A stretch of DNA of 64,000 bases from assembly GCF_023516215.1 (NCBI RefSeq), contig NZ_CP097349.1, forward strand, positions 1,612,001 through 1,676,000, written 5' to 3'. How positions within the stretch are numbered: the stretch's first letter is position 1; the number at the start of each line of letters is the position of its first letter. The stretch is from Cytobacillus pseudoceanisediminis (GTDB taxonomy: Bacteria; Bacillota; Bacilli; Bacillales; Cytobacillaceae). Shown here in pieces: positions 27,529 to 37,480 of this stretch. Under the pieces are notes generated by a model. It did no database searches. It had not been told where the DNA came from and was given only the letters and a program-made list of their open reading frames with translations. A program made the position numbers and the translations under genes.

Positions 27529-29766
27529 ATGACATCAACACTTGGCTTTATAAGAGAGTGGCAAAAAGCCATCCAGGCTGAGATCTTACATTTAAAAAAA
27601 TATGGGAGTTCCCGCTACTTAATAATAAATGGACGGCAGCTTTCAAAATCAGATGCATATACCTATTTTTTTGATACACTTTCTGCCATTAAAATTCCAA
27701 CTGGATCGTCCATAAAAATCGAATGGGGAAGAAAGAGAGTGGAAGGAAGAGTCCTATCTGCGGAAGGAAATAATGTCATAGTGGCATTAGAAGAGGATAT
27801 TGGAATCGAGCTATCGGAAGCATATTTGCTTCATGATCCCTGGGAGCTATTGGATCAGCTTTTTCAGCGCTTAGAGGACATAAAAGACAGTAAAAGAAAA
27901 AGAAATAGGATAAAAAAATTGATGAATCCTTCCATGCCACCAAAGCACCCTGCCGATAAGGTAAAGACTGGTGCCCATGAATTGATTTTGCGTTCTAAGT
28001 ACAATCCAGCCACTTATGTCTGGGGACCGCCAGGCACAGGAAAAACCTATACACTGGCACGTGTGGCCGCTAACAAATACTTTAAAGGACAAAGTGTTCT
28101 CATTCTGGCCCACTCAAATCAGGCAATAGATGTCCTAATGGCAGAAATTTCATCCTTTGCATCATGCAAACGAAAAATTCCTGATGGAGATCTGCTTCGT
28201 TACGGGTCACAAGTCGGTCCAGCACTATTCGATCATCATTCATTAACAGCCGAATATCTTTTAAATAAGCAGCATACAAATCTCTCGGAGCAAAAAGCTG
28301 CTCTATTTGAGGAACGCCGCCTGCTTAAACAGGATTTATCCCGATCCTTCAGCAAGAGAGATTCCGACCATCTTATTGAAATAGAAAAGAAGCTATCTGG
28401 AGTACTTGAAAAGATCAGGCAAAAAGAAATAGAGTTTGTAAAAAATGCTTCTATTATTGGAACAACACTGGCAAAAGCCGCAAGTGATCCGTCAATTTAC
28501 GAGAAAAATTTTGATTTAGTCATCATCGATGAAGCCAGCATGGCTTATGTTCCACAGGCTGCCTTTGCAGCTTCACTTGGCAAAAGAGTCATCATTTGCG
28601 GGGATTTCAAACAGCTTCCTCCTATTGCTGCATCAAGACATAAATTGTCCGAAAAATGGCTAAGGGAGGATATCTTTCATCACTCTGGCGTGTCAGACGC
28701 AGTTAAGGATGGACACTTGCATCCGCACCTTTTTCTATTAAAAGAGCAGCGCCGTATGCACCCGGACATTTCAGCATTTTCGAATAAACATATCTATCAT
28801 TCTCTTGTTGGTGACCATCCGGATGTTTTGGCTGCAAGAGCTGATATCGCTGCCTGCACGCCTTTTCCCGCCAAAGCCTCGATCCTGCTCAATACAGCCG
28901 GATCAGGTGAATATGGCATGAAAGATGGCAGTTCGAATTCAAGAATCAATTTATGGGATCTTTTGCTGGGATTTCAGTTAATACATGAAGCTTATACAGG
29001 AGGAAGCAGGTCCATAGGTTATGTCACCCCGTATCGGGCACAGGCATTATTAATGGAACAGCTTCTGGGTGAGCTATACGAGCAGGAAAGGTCTGCAGCT
29101 GATATTATCGCTGCAACAGTTCACCGTTTTCAGGGAAGTGAACGGGATGTCATGATTTTTGACTCTGTAGATGCTCCGACCCATGAGAGAGCTGGAATGC
29201 TATTAATCGGGAAAGAAAGCGAAAGATTATTGAATGTTGCCATAACTAGAACCAAGGGGAAATTTATTCATATTTGCGATTTGGAATTTATACACAACAA
29301 CGTATTTAAAAACAAAACGTGGCGGAAGCTGGCAGACCACCAGCTGCACAATGGACAGGCCATTCATCCTGATCAGATTGGCAGATGGATCAAAAATCAG
29401 CATCCACGCCTCCAATGGGTGCATGCAAGAAAGCTGGAAAAAGTGTTTGAGGATATTTCTAAAGCTAAAAAGGAGATTATTATTTCCCTGCCTGATGGCA
29501 AGGAACTGGGGAATGAGTGGGGTCAGGCACTTTCAGGGAGGCCTCCGCAAACGAAGCTTACCATGCTTGCCGAGCATTCTATCCCTTCCGCTGCTCCTGA
29601 TGAAATATTGCCAAACGGCATTCCATTTCCCTGCGTCATAATTGACGGACATATTTTGTGGCTGGGCATGCCGGCAGAGAGCCATAATAGCGCACGGCCC
29701 CCATATGTAGCTGCAAGGCTTCAATCAACAGCTGTATGCTCGTATCTTACATCTCAATTAAAATAA
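27529..29766 (+). CDS. DNA2/NAM7-like superfamily 1 helicase
   Basis: 745 residues. Walker A GPPGTGKT (about 166-173), Walker B VIIDEAS, motif III CGDFKQLPPIA, motif IV LLKEQRRMHPDIS, then GYVTPYRAQ, VHRFQGSERDV and VAITRTKGK: a complete Upf1/DNA2-type core. A helical insertion sits between motifs I and II. The 100-residue C-terminal part (KEIIISLPDGKEL) resembles a degenerate phospholipase D fold without HKD motifs. ATG 27529 follows AAAGGAA. The nucleic acid target is unknown; a repair or RNA-surveillance role is possible. Confidence 0.87.
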   Translation: MTSTLGFIREWQKAIQAEILHLKKYGSSRYLIINGRQLSKSDAYTYFFDTLSAIKIPTGSSIKIEWGRKRVEGRVLSAEGNNVIVALEEDIGIELSEAYLLHDPWELLDQLFQRLEDIKDSKRKRNRIKKLMNPSMPPKHPADKVKTGAHELILRSKYNPATYVWGPPGTGKTYTLARVAANKYFKGQSVLILAHSNQAIDVLMAEISSFASCKRKIPDGDLLRYGSQVGPALFDHHSLTAEYLLNKQHTNLSEQKAALFEERRLLKQDLSRSFSKRDSDHLIEIEKKLSGVLEKIRQKEIEFVKNASIIGTTLAKAASDPSIYEKNFDLVIIDEASMAYVPQAAFAASLGKRVIICGDFKQLPPIAASRHKLSEKWLREDIFHHSGVSDAVKDGHLHPHLFLLKEQRRMHPDISAFSNKHIYHSLVGDHPDVLAARADIAACTPFPAKASILLNTAGSGEYGMKDGSSNSRINLWDLLLGFQLIHEAYTGGSRSIGYVTPYRAQALLMEQLLGELYEQERSAADIIAATVHRFQGSERDVMIFDSVDAPTHERAGMLLIGKESERLLNVAITRTKGKFIHICDLEFIHNNVFKNKTWRKLADHQLHNGQAIHPDQIGRWIKNQHPRLQWVHARKLEKVFEDISKAKKEIIISLPDGKELGNEWGQALSGRPPQTKLTMLAEHSIPSAAPDEILPNGIPFPCVIIDGHILWLGMPAESHNSARPPYVAARLQSTAVCSYLTSQLK

Positions 29767-29795
29767 AAAAGACGCCCCAGAGAGGCGTCTTTTTA
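29765..29795 (+). terminator. Terminator after SF1 helicase
   Basis: Stem AAAAAGACGCC / GGCGTCTTTTT overlapping the stop region. Confidence 0.85.
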
Positions 29796-29997
29796 TACGT
29801 ATTGCGGCGACCCGACTGCACTCCACATAGTGCATTGCCAGTTAGGCTTGTCAGTCGTCTTATGCAATTAGCTCATCGCTTTACTAATATAGCATTATTC
29901 TATAAAAGAAACAAGAGTTTTTTGTGCTCTTCCGTTGCATTCCTTTCATTGTTCAATCAAAATATACCTAAAATACATTGATTAGGGTTGTGATCAT

Positions 29998-30972
29998 ATG
30001 AATATGAAACCATTAAAAGGCCAGCATCATGTCTCTGCCATAACAGCCAATGCTCAGAAGAACTATGAATTTTTCACCAGAATCCTTGGAATGCGGCTTG
30101 TTAAGAAGACAGTAAACCAGGATGATACCACGATGTATCATTTATTTTATGCGGATGAAAGGGGTAACCCTGGCACTGACTTAACGTTTTTTGAAATCAA
30201 AAATGCTGGCCGCACTTACAGGGGGACTGACAGTATAACTTGTACATTTCTGCGTGTGCCATCTGATGAATCGCTTCTTTATTGGAAAAAGAGACTATCA
30301 GAACAAGAAGTTTTACATGGAGAAATAAGAGAAGCAAACGGAAAGAAGATGCTGTTCTTTGAAGATTTCGAAGGGCAGCGTTTGGCCCTGATTTCCGATC
30401 AAAATAATAAAGGAGTAAAAGGCGGGAAGCCATGGGATCGAGCTGCTGTTCCTCCAAACCACGGTATAATCGGGCTTGGACCCGTAATGCTCACCGTCTC
30501 TGAACTCGGACCCACCGCAAATCTGCTTACAGAAGTAATGGAATATCGGAGAATAGGAGAATATTCTTTGGATGAAGATACTGTAGTTGTATTTGAAACC
30601 GGTGAAGGAGGAAACGGGGCAGAAATTCATATTAAAGAAAGCCATGACTTGCCCAAGCAGCGTCCAGGCCGCGGAAGTGTCCACCATGTTGCTTTTCGGG
30701 TGGAAAATGAAGATGAATTAAGAAACTGGGTACGAAAACTGAAAGAATTACGGATTGCAAGCTCCGGTTTTGTGGAGAGGTATTATTTCAAATCTTTATA
30801 TTTCCGGGAACCAAACGGTATTCTTTTTGAACTGGCAACAGACGGACCTGGATTCGAAGCAGATGAACCTTTCGAGCAATTGGGAGAAAAGCTGGCACTA
30901 CCCCCATATATTGAAGACAGCCGGGAGGAAATCGAGGCAAAGATTACACCACTGGACACGAAAAGTGAATAG
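29998..30972 (+). CDS. Ring-cleaving dioxygenase, MhqO/MhqA-like
   Basis: 324 residues with two vicinal-oxygen-chelate (glyoxalase-type) domains. Metal ligands: His in KGQHHVSAITAN, His in GSVHHVAFRV and Glu in GILFELATDGPGF. The family opens hydroquinone or catechol rings and in Bacillus is controlled by MhqR against quinones. No MhqR-type regulator is adjacent. Start ATG 29998 follows GGTTGTGAT; ATG 30004 is also possible. Confidence 0.85.
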   Translation: MNMKPLKGQHHVSAITANAQKNYEFFTRILGMRLVKKTVNQDDTTMYHLFYADERGNPGTDLTFFEIKNAGRTYRGTDSITCTFLRVPSDESLLYWKKRLSEQEVLHGEIREANGKKMLFFEDFEGQRLALISDQNNKGVKGGKPWDRAAVPPNHGIIGLGPVMLTVSELGPTANLLTEVMEYRRIGEYSLDEDTVVVFETGEGGNGAEIHIKESHDLPKQRPGRGSVHHVAFRVENEDELRNWVRKLKELRIASSGFVERYYFKSLYFREPNGILFELATDGPGFEADEPFEQLGEKLALPPYIEDSREEIEAKITPLDTKSE

Positions 30973-30983
30973 AATAGTGTTTA

Positions 30984-31007
30984 GGGATGAACAAAAGTGT
31001 TCGTCCC
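30984..31007 (+). terminator. Probable terminator after dioxygenase
   Basis: Stem GGGATGAACA / TGTTCGTCCC with one mismatch. The T tail (TTCCTTTTG) is imperfect. Confidence 0.55.
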
Positions 31008-31103
31008 TTCCTTTTGAAGTTGAAACTTTTTATGGAGTTTGTTCGTTTAATATATAATAAGGGGATATAATAATGGAACTTAAAGAATAGAGAAGGAGTC
31101 ATC

Positions 31104-33181
31104 ATGGAAAAATTTCAGCGTTTCAAAGAAGCTTTTGCTGGGTTTTGGCGAAAAAAACACCTGACACAAATCCTGCTTCTTTTAACACTAACAATAATAC
31201 TTTTAACCATTCTATTTTTTGCATTTCTGGCAGCTACAGCAAACGTGGAGACCTTAAAAGAAGGTTTAAGGCAGTCAACTGTTATTTACGATAAAGATGG
31301 CGATGCTGCTGCAGGACTTGCCGAGAATAGGGCAGAGGGTGCAAATATTGAAGAATTGCCGGATCATGTAGGCAATGCCGTAATTGCGATTGAAGATGAA
31401 CGCTTTTATAAGCATAACGGATTTGATATTAAAGGAATTGCCAGAGCCTTTTTTGGCAATTTATTTGCTGGTGGCATAACGGGCGGGGGAAGTACGATTA
31501 CTCAGCAGCTGGCCAAAAATGCTTTGCTTTCCCCTGAACAGACGTATAAGCGAAAAGCTGAAGAGCTGTTTCTGGCCGTAGAAATCGAAAAAATTATAAA
31601 AAAGATGAAATCCTGCAAATGTATTTAAATCAGGTATACTTCGGAAGCGGTTCATGGGGAATCGAACAAGCATCCAATAAATATTTCAGCAAAACCCCAA
31701 AGGAACTGAGCATAAGCGAAAGCGCACTGCTTGCAGGGCTGCTCCAATCGCCTTCTGCGCTCGATCCTTACAATCATTACGAACGGGCAATGAAAAGAAG
31801 AAATGTTGTACTTGGAAAGATGAAAGAGCACAAGATGATTTCAGCCGAAGAGTATAAGGACGCTGTAAATGAAAAGATCCAATTAAAGGAAGGGACACGA
31901 AGCAAGCAAGAAAGAAAATACCCCTACTATGTTGATGCCGTACTGGATGAAGCTATAAATAAGTACGGATTAACCCAGGAAGAAATCTTTACTAGAGGAT
32001 ACAAAATATATACGGAAATGGATCAAAATCTGCAATCAAGCCTGGAAAATGTTTATGAAAAGGACTCAATCTTCCCTCCAGGAATGAACGGAGAGATCGT
32101 CCAGAGTGGAGCTGTCCTTCTTGATCCTGCTTCAGGGGGTGTCAGAGGGCTTGTCGGAGGCAGAGGTGAACATGTATTCAGAGGATTCAACAGGGCCACA
32201 CACATCAAGGCCCAGCCTGGATCAACACTTAAGCCACTAGCTGTCTACACACCAGCACTTGAAGAAGGCTACTCACCAACATCCATGCTTAAAGATGAAA
32301 AAGTGACATATGGAGATTACACACCAGCTAATGCATCCGGACAATACGCGGGCAAAGTGTCCATGTATAAAGCTGTGGAAGACTCTATCAATGTCCCAGC
32401 GGTTTGGCTCCTTAATGAAATTGGACTTGATAAAGGTCTGGATGCACTTGACAGGTTCGGCATACCGCTTGAAAAAGAAGATGAATATTTAGGGATTGCC
32501 TTAGGCGGGATGAGAAAAGGCGTCTCACCCTTAAAGATGGCAGAAGCATATGCTGCATTTCCAAATGGCGGAAAGCGGCAGGATGCCCATTTAATTACGA
32601 AAATAGTAGGCCCAACAGGCAGCATCATTGCCGAACGCGACAAAGAAACAGTTAAGGTTACGACAAAAACAGTATCGAATCAAATGACTTCCATGCTGTT
32701 AAATGTGGTTGAAACGGGTACAGGAAGCGCAACAAAGATAGAAGGAGTTCAAATTGCCGGAAAAACGGGATCAACCCAGCTCCCATATAAAGACATTAAC
32801 GGAACGAAAGATCAGTGGTTTGTTGGCTATACGCCGAATTTGGTTGGCGCCGTTTGGCTGGGGTATGACCAGACTGACAGGGAACATTATCTGTCAAAAA
32901 GCAGCTCTGAAACAGCAGTACCTGTATTTAGAGCGATTATGGAATCAAGCCTGCCATATATGCAGGAAGAGGAATTTACTACTAAATCGATAAATGAAAA
33001 GCTGGAAAAAAAGGAATTAACAGAGGAAATTGGACAAACCATTAAAGAACAGGCCGAAAAATTTGAAGGCAAATTGAGGGAGGATCTTCCCATTTGGAAG
33101 GAAAAATTGAGCGAAGGCAAGCAGGAACTTGAGGAATTCGGCAGATACCTGAAAGACAAATGGGATCAATTCAGCAATTAA
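31104..33181 (+). CDS. Class A penicillin-binding protein, PbpF/PbpG type (frameshifted)
   Basis: A bifunctional murein synthase of about 692 residues: one N-terminal membrane helix (about 20-45), a glycosyltransferase domain (IEDERFYKHNGFD, GGGSTITQQLAKN), and a transpeptidase domain with PGSTLKP (active Ser near 370), DSINVP and AGKTGST (near 552). Length and layout match sporulation-class PBP2c/2d. The frame breaks at the A6 run 31588-31593. With A7 it reads VEIEKNYKKDEILQMYLNQ, the expected junction. ATG follows AAGGAG. Confidence 0.9.
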
Positions 33182-33187
33182 AAGAAA

Positions 33188-33222
33188 AGAGAGAATGGCC
33201 AAAATAGCCATTCTCTCTTTTT
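33188..33222 (+). terminator. Terminator after class A PBP
   Basis: Perfect 12-bp stem AGAGAGAATGGC / GCCATTCTCTCT and T5. Confidence 0.9.
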
Positions 33223-33311
33223 GTGCCTCAAGTAAACTTTATACTGGAATAATTCAGGAAAACAGTGTAATCTAAATATTTATAGCACACACTAACAAAA
33301 CGACAGCATAT

Positions 33312-33348
33312 GCTAGCGCGTTGCTAGCTTTCAGATATTAATGGCTAG
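33312..33348 (+). promoter_or_regulatory. Candidate operator: phased GCTAGC sites
   Basis: Palindrome GCTAGC at 33312-33317 and 33323-33328, 11 bp apart, and a further GCTAG at 33344-33348, 21 bp on: one and two helical turns. It lies just before a predicted ribbon-helix-helix gene, a fold that typically binds short tandem palindromes in its own promoter. Autoregulation is inferred. Confidence 0.45.
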
Positions 33349-33358
33349 GAGGATTCAA

Positions 33359-33577
33359 ATGAGTGGAGAAACCCGTATTCAGCTTAACGTCCGCATAACA
33401 AGAGAGACTTCAAATATGCTCGATGAAATTGTTGATTATTATCAGGAAAACACGAAACTCGGCAGGATTTATAAAGGCGACGTTTTAACAGATATTATTG
33501 AAAAATCATATGAAGTAATGAATAAGCAAAAAAGCTCAATAAGAAATTTTAATCCTGATTGGAGGGGGATTACATGA
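33359..33577 (+). CDS. Putative ribbon-helix-helix DNA-binding protein
   Basis: 72 residues. TRIQLNVRITRETSNMLDEIV has the strand-then-helix pattern of Arc/CopG/MetJ proteins, followed by a second helix (GDVLTDIIEKSYEVMNK). ATG 33359 follows AGGAGG; an in-frame ATG at 33341 lies before that site. It overlaps the HD gene by four bases (ATGA), so the two are translationally coupled. Assignment rests on pattern, not on a named family. Confidence 0.6.
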   Translation: MSGETRIQLNVRITRETSNMLDEIVDYYQENTKLGRIYKGDVLTDIIEKSYEVMNKQKSSIRNFNPDWRGIT

Positions 33578-34194
33578 GAGATGTAAAACTAACCGACATA
33601 TATCAGCATCGGATCGCACAGAAATATATTACACGCTCCGGCATCGCTCATGCTATTGCAGTTGCCTATCATGCTTTCCAGCTCGCACAAGAATCCGGAG
33701 AAGACGTTGATTCTGCGGCTAAAGCAGGTTTCATGCATGACATTGGCCATTATACCTGGTACAAAAATGGAAAGTGGGATTACGACCTTTACCGGCTGAA
33801 TGACATTCATGCCATTAAAGGTGCTGAGCGGGCACACAAACTCCTAATCAGGCTTGGAGAAAACCCGATTAAAGCTAAAGAAATAGCCTTAGCCATCCTT
33901 TTTCACACGGATTCATTTCTGCCTGGCGGTGAGGTTGTAAGAACTCCGCTGCAATCCATAGTCAAATTGGCAGATGAAAAAGATGAAGAACCCGGAGGAG
34001 CGCATCATTATCGTGAACTCGATTTTGGGCGGGCTATGAAAAGCCTCGAAATACTCGATAATAAGATTGATGATTACCTTAAGAAAAAGAAGAATAACCT
34101 AAATTTCTGTCATGTTATGCGCTTCCCCAGGAAATCCGTTACTTATGAACTGTTATTTTTTGAAGGGAAGCGCCTATTTCATGAAGAAATATAA
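33574..34194 (+). CDS. HD-domain phosphohydrolase
   Basis: 206 residues. The metal-binding HD motif is in GFMHDIGHYTW (about 52-62), an upstream His is in SGIAHAIAVAYHA, and later FHTDSF and KLADEKDE complete an HD signature like bacterial metal-dependent hydrolases. The substrate (nucleotide or other phosphate ester) is unknown. ATG 33574 follows GGAGGGGG. It is coupled to the preceding ribbon-helix-helix gene, which suggests dedicated transcriptional control. Confidence 0.8.
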   Translation: MRDVKLTDIYQHRIAQKYITRSGIAHAIAVAYHAFQLAQESGEDVDSAAKAGFMHDIGHYTWYKNGKWDYDLYRLNDIHAIKGAERAHKLLIRLGENPIKAKEIALAILFHTDSFLPGGEVVRTPLQSIVKLADEKDEEPGGAHHYRELDFGRAMKSLEILDNKIDDYLKKKKNNLNFCHVMRFPRKSVTYELLFFEGKRLFHEEI

Positions 34195-34229
34195 TTTATG
34201 ATAGAAATAATCCGATTATCAATATTATT

Positions 34230-34391
34230 ATGTCCAGGGATGGTGTTGCGGCAGTGAGAGCAAGGACTCGAAGACAACAGTCATTTAATGTGGAAGAAAT
34301 CAAATTTAAATTAACAACTGTATTTCTGCATCTCTCATTTTATGCATTTATCATATTTATCCTAATATTATTCTTGGAGCTATTTGGTTAA
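34230..34391 (+). CDS. Small single-pass membrane peptide
   Basis: An open frame of 53 codons: a basic head containing RARTRRQQSF, then one clear membrane helix (FLHLSFYAFIIFILILFLEL). No convincing ribosome binding site precedes ATG 34230 or the alternative GTG 34254. It lies 38 bp after the HD gene in the same direction and before a hairpin, so it may be the third gene of that operon. Coding status is uncertain. Confidence 0.4.
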   Translation: MSRDGVAAVRARTRRQQSFNVEEIKFKLTTVFLHLSFYAFIIFILILFLELFG

Positions 34392-34405
34392 GTACATACA
34401 AACAT

Positions 34406-34436
34406 GCCAGGGCAATAAAAGCGGATTTGCCCTGGC
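34406..34436. terminator. Hairpin between convergent genes
   Basis: Stem GCCAGGGCAA / TTGCCCTGGC. T tracts are weak on both sides, so it may be a poor terminator or an mRNA end structure. Confidence 0.5.
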
Positions 34437-34443
34437 GTGAAGA

Positions 34444-35100
34444 TTATGGATTTGGCAATATGCCTTTTTCCTTTAAATAATTTTCCACTTCTCTAAATTC
34501 TTCTACCGGCACAAATGCTATGTCTTTTTTCCGAAGAAGATCCTGAAGCCCATTTTTGGCAAAAGTAATGTCAGCATACTCCGCCGGGTGGGAATCCGGT
34601 TCACTGTCCCCAATAAAAAACACAGTTTCATATTCCTTCTTTAAGTCCTGAATGACCTTCGATTTATCAATGCCATATCTTTCAGAGTAATGCTGATGAT
34701 TCTCATCTATATTCATGTGCACATTCTTCTCATGATAATGCCCTTCATTCGAAAAAACCTTTACATGTTCCACTCCATATTTTTTTAATAGGTGATAAAT
34801 ATAATAGTCTGTGCCAGCACTCAAAATATAAAAATCTCCGCCGTTCTGCTGAACCTTTTTGATAAAGTCAGGTACATATTCATCAATTTCTATTGAATAA
34901 ATATCGTTTATAATTTGTTCTTCATCCTGATTGATGGAAGTGAAGACTTTATTCAAAAAGTCGATATCCTTTATCTCCCCAGCCTTCCATTTGGGCATCA
35001 GCTTGCGCCCCTCCGGAAAATATTTATCCATCATAATCAAATAGAAGTCTCTTTTTGATATTGTTCCGTCAAAATCTGAGACAAAAGCCCACTTTTTCAT
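34444..35100 (-). CDS. MtnX-like HAD phosphatase
   Basis: 218 residues, HAD subfamily IB. Motif I DFDGTI supplies the nucleophile, motif II is LSAGTDYY, and motif III/IV is FIGDSEPDSHPAEYAD. Closest to MtnX (2-hydroxy-3-keto-5-methylthiopentenyl-1-phosphate phosphatase), but the mtn pathway genes are absent here, so it may act on another phosphate ester. ATG 35100 follows GGAGG; the TTG at 35115 overlaps that site. Confidence 0.8.
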   Translation of the reverse strand: MKKWAFVSDFDGTISKRDFYLIMMDKYFPEGRKLMPKWKAGEIKDIDFLNKVFTSINQDEEQIINDIYSIEIDEYVPDFIKKVQQNGGDFYILSAGTDYYIYHLLKKYGVEHVKVFSNEGHYHEKNVHMNIDENHQHYSERYGIDKSKVIQDLKKEYETVFFIGDSEPDSHPAEYADITFAKNGLQDLLRKKDIAFVPVEEFREVENYLKEKGILPNP

Positions 35101-35264
35101 TCTATAAACCTCCAATAAGACATTTCTGCTTTTTATGCTGCTATGCTATTTTAACTTTACCCTTTGTTATTTATTTTCAATCAGTGAAAAAACGTCTTTT
35201 AATTTTATTCCTGGAGAGATTAATGGTATTATTAATTTGATTTTTACATAAGGAGATGATTAGT

Positions 35265-35702
35265 ATGGCAGAAAAAGGATACATATTAATGAAAAACGGT
35301 GAAAAGGTTGAATTTGAACTATATCCTGAAGCGGCACCAGGGACAGTTGAAAATTTCAAAAAGCTTGCGAACGAAGGCTTTTATAATGGTTTGTCTTTCC
35401 ATCGTGTAATTCCTGGGTTTGTAAGCCAAGGAGGCTGCCCTAATGGAACAGGAACTGGCGGACCTGGATATACAATCAAATGTGAAACAGAAGGCAACCC
35501 TCATAAGCATGAAGAAGGTTCACTATCTATGGCACACGCGGGCCGCGATACAGGCGGAAGCCAGTTCTTTATCGTTCATGAGCCACAGCCTCATCTAAAC
35601 GGTGTTCACACTGTTTTTGGAAAAGTAACTTCAGGCATTGAAGCAGTCAAAGCGATGAGAAATGGCGATGTTATGGAGAAAGTTGAAATTTTTGAAGGAT
35701 AA
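35265..35702 (+). CDS. ppiB: Peptidyl-prolyl cis-trans isomerase, cyclophilin type
   Basis: 145 residues, the length of cytosolic bacterial cyclophilins. [30 protein letters not shown] and [12 protein letters not shown] carry the active-site Arg, Phe, Gln and hydrophobic residues. It speeds proline isomerisation in folding proteins. ATG 35265 follows AAGGAG; an ATG nine bases earlier sits against the binding site. Confidence 0.93.
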   Translation: MAEKGYILMKNGEKVEFELYPEAAPGTVENFKKLANEGFYNGLSFHRVIPGFVSQGGCPNGTGTGGPGYTIKCETEGNPHKHEEGSLSMAHAGRDTGGSQFFIVHEPQPHLNGVHTVFGKVTSGIEAVKAMRNGDVMEKVEIFEG

Positions 35703-35712
35703 ATAGTTCAGC

Positions 35713-35738
35713 AAAAAGAGCCGAAATGGCTCTTTTTT
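35713..35738 (+). terminator. Terminator after ppiB
   Basis: Stem AAAAAGAGCC / GGCTCTTTTT with a 5-nt loop. Confidence 0.85.
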
Positions 35739-35802
35739 GTTTTATACCCAGGTGATTTTATATAATATAAAAGTACCTTGCCAATAATGAAAGGATGATT
35801 AT

Positions 35803-36315
35803 ATGGAGCCTATAAAAGATCATTTAAAAGAAAATCTTGATTTGCTTTTTGTCGGCTTCAATCCGAGTATCCGTTCAGGAGAAACAGGTCATCATTTTGC
35901 AAATCCTAATAACCGGTTTTGGAAAATTCTCCATGAATCGGGGTTAACTCCCAGAAGATACAGCGCAGCGGAGGACTATAAATTATTGGATCTGGGATAT
36001 GGGATGACAAATATTGTTTCCAGGCCAACTAAAGCAGCGGACGAAATAACAAAGGAAGAATATAAAGAAGGCAGAGAAGAACTGATTAAAAAAGTAGTTG
36101 AACTTAAGCCAAAAGTCATTTGCTTTGTTGGAAAAGGAGTATATCAGGAATACAGCCGCAAAAAGAAGCTGCCATGGGGAGTACAGGAGGAATCTGTGGT
36201 TCCCGGAACAATTGATTTTGCTGCTCCTTCGTCTTCTGGACTGGTCCGAATGAAAATGGATGAAATCATTCAAATCTATGCGGAGATTCCGAAGCTATTA
36301 AAAACTCTCATATAA
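35803..36315 (+). CDS. mug: G:T/U mismatch-specific DNA glycosylase
   Basis: 170 residues of the uracil-DNA glycosylase superfamily, MUG group. VGFNPSIRSGETGHHFANPNNRFW holds the GxNPS catalytic loop, and PSSSGLV is the minor-groove wedge. It removes uracil or ethenocytosine opposite G or T. ATG follows AAAGGATG. It is one of several repair or nuclease genes in this part of the window (EndA-type, ATL, Nfo). Confidence 0.9.
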   Translation: MEPIKDHLKENLDLLFVGFNPSIRSGETGHHFANPNNRFWKILHESGLTPRRYSAAEDYKLLDLGYGMTNIVSRPTKAADEITKEEYKEGREELIKKVVELKPKVICFVGKGVYQEYSRKKKLPWGVQEESVVPGTIDFAAPSSSGLVRMKMDEIIQIYAEIPKLLKTLI

Positions 36316-36514
36316 AACCAGTTACTTGAATGGTTTGCCGCCTGGTCAGCCTAATGCCATTTCATAGGGCAAATAGCACACATTCTTCCTTTTTCACAAA
36401 CATTATTCTAGTAATTTCCCCTACCAACGGTACTGTTAATTAATATTCAGAATTGTTAAAATAGATTCAACAGCAAGAACCAGCTTCAATTTAATCTCTT
36501 AAGGAGGGAAAGAA

Positions 36515-37480
36515 ATGGAGCAATATGTTCGTGTTATTCCTTTTAAGGTGATTCGTCAGGAAGAGGAAGTTTTGGAAGTTCCAAAAGGCGTGGATTTAAT
36601 ACAGGCGCCAAAAATGTGGAACGAAACAAAAGGAAAAGGAATTAAAATTGCTGTTTTGGACACCGGATGCGACCTAAGCCATGCTGATCTGAAGGATCGA
36701 ATAACAGGAGGACGGAATTTTACAGATGACGATAACAGCGATCCAAATATTTTCAAAGACTATAATGGCCACGGCACACATGTTGCTGGAACTATCGCTG
36801 CGCATGAAAACGATGCTGGTGTCATTGGGGTAGCTCCTGAAGCAGATCTCCTTATTGTGAAGGTCTTAAATAAGGATGGTTCCGGCCAATATGAATGGAT
36901 CATCAATGGCATTCATTATGCCATCGAACAAAATGCTGATATCATTTCCATGTCACTTGGCGGACCAGCCGATGTTCCTGAACTGCATGATGCGATAAAA
37001 GCGGCTGTTAAAAAGAATATCCTTGTCGTCTGCGCAGCAGGAAATGAAGGGGATGGGGACGATTCTACAGACGAGTTTGCTTATCCTGGCTGCTACAATG
37101 AGGTGATTAGTGTGGGTGCTGTAAACCTTGAGAGGGATTCTTCCGAATTTACAAACTCACATAATGAAATTGATTTGGTGGCACCTGGTGAAGAGATATT
37201 ATCTACCTTCTTAAACGGGAAATACGCAACGCTTAGCGGCACTTCAATGGCAGCACCACACGTTTCAGGTGCGCTGGCCCTAATCAAAGATTTAGCAAAC
37301 AAGCAATTTGAAAGAAAGCTTTCAGAACCAGAACTATATGCACAATTAATCAGAAGGACAGTTCCATTAGGCAATTCGCCTAAACTGGAAGGAAACGGTC
37401 TTGTTTATTTAACCGTACCTGAGCATTTAGCCGGGATCTTTGTCCAAAAATTCAAATCCATGGTCCATAATGCTATATGA
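36515..37480 (+). CDS. isp: Intracellular subtilisin (ISP)
   Basis: 321 residues with no signal peptide, the size of IspA. The triad is D49 (AVLDTGCD), H86 (NGHGTHVAGT) and S244 (GTSMAAPHV). The N-terminal extension VIPFKVI resembles the LIPY-containing inhibitory propeptide of Bacillus ISPs. It degrades cytoplasmic proteins in stationary phase and sporulation. ATG follows AAGGAGGG. The stop overlaps the next gene by four bases (ATGA), unusual for an isp gene, which is normally monocistronic. Confidence 0.92.
   Translation: MEQYVRVIPFKVIRQEEEVLEVPKGVDLIQAPKMWNETKGKGIKIAVLDTGCDLSHADLKDRITGGRNFTDDDNSDPNIFKDYNGHGTHVAGTIAAHENDAGVIGVAPEADLLIVKVLNKDGSGQYEWIINGIHYAIEQNADIISMSLGGPADVPELHDAIKAAVKKNILVVCAAGNEGDGDDSTDEFAYPGCYNEVISVGAVNLERDSSEFTNSHNEIDLVAPGEEILSTFLNGKYATLSGTSMAAPHVSGALALIKDLANKQFERKLSEPELYAQLIRRTVPLGNSPKLEGNGLVYLTVPEHLAGIFVQKFKSMVHNAI

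Noticed and set aside
29736..29981. 81-aa + strand gene after the SF1 helicase
   Set aside because: Begins inside the helicase gene and passes through its terminator. The remaining region to 29997 shows no recognisable feature.
33359..34194. Toxin-antitoxin pair
   Set aside because: A ribbon-helix-helix gene followed by another gene suggests one, but the partner is an HD hydrolase of about 206 residues, not a known toxin fold.
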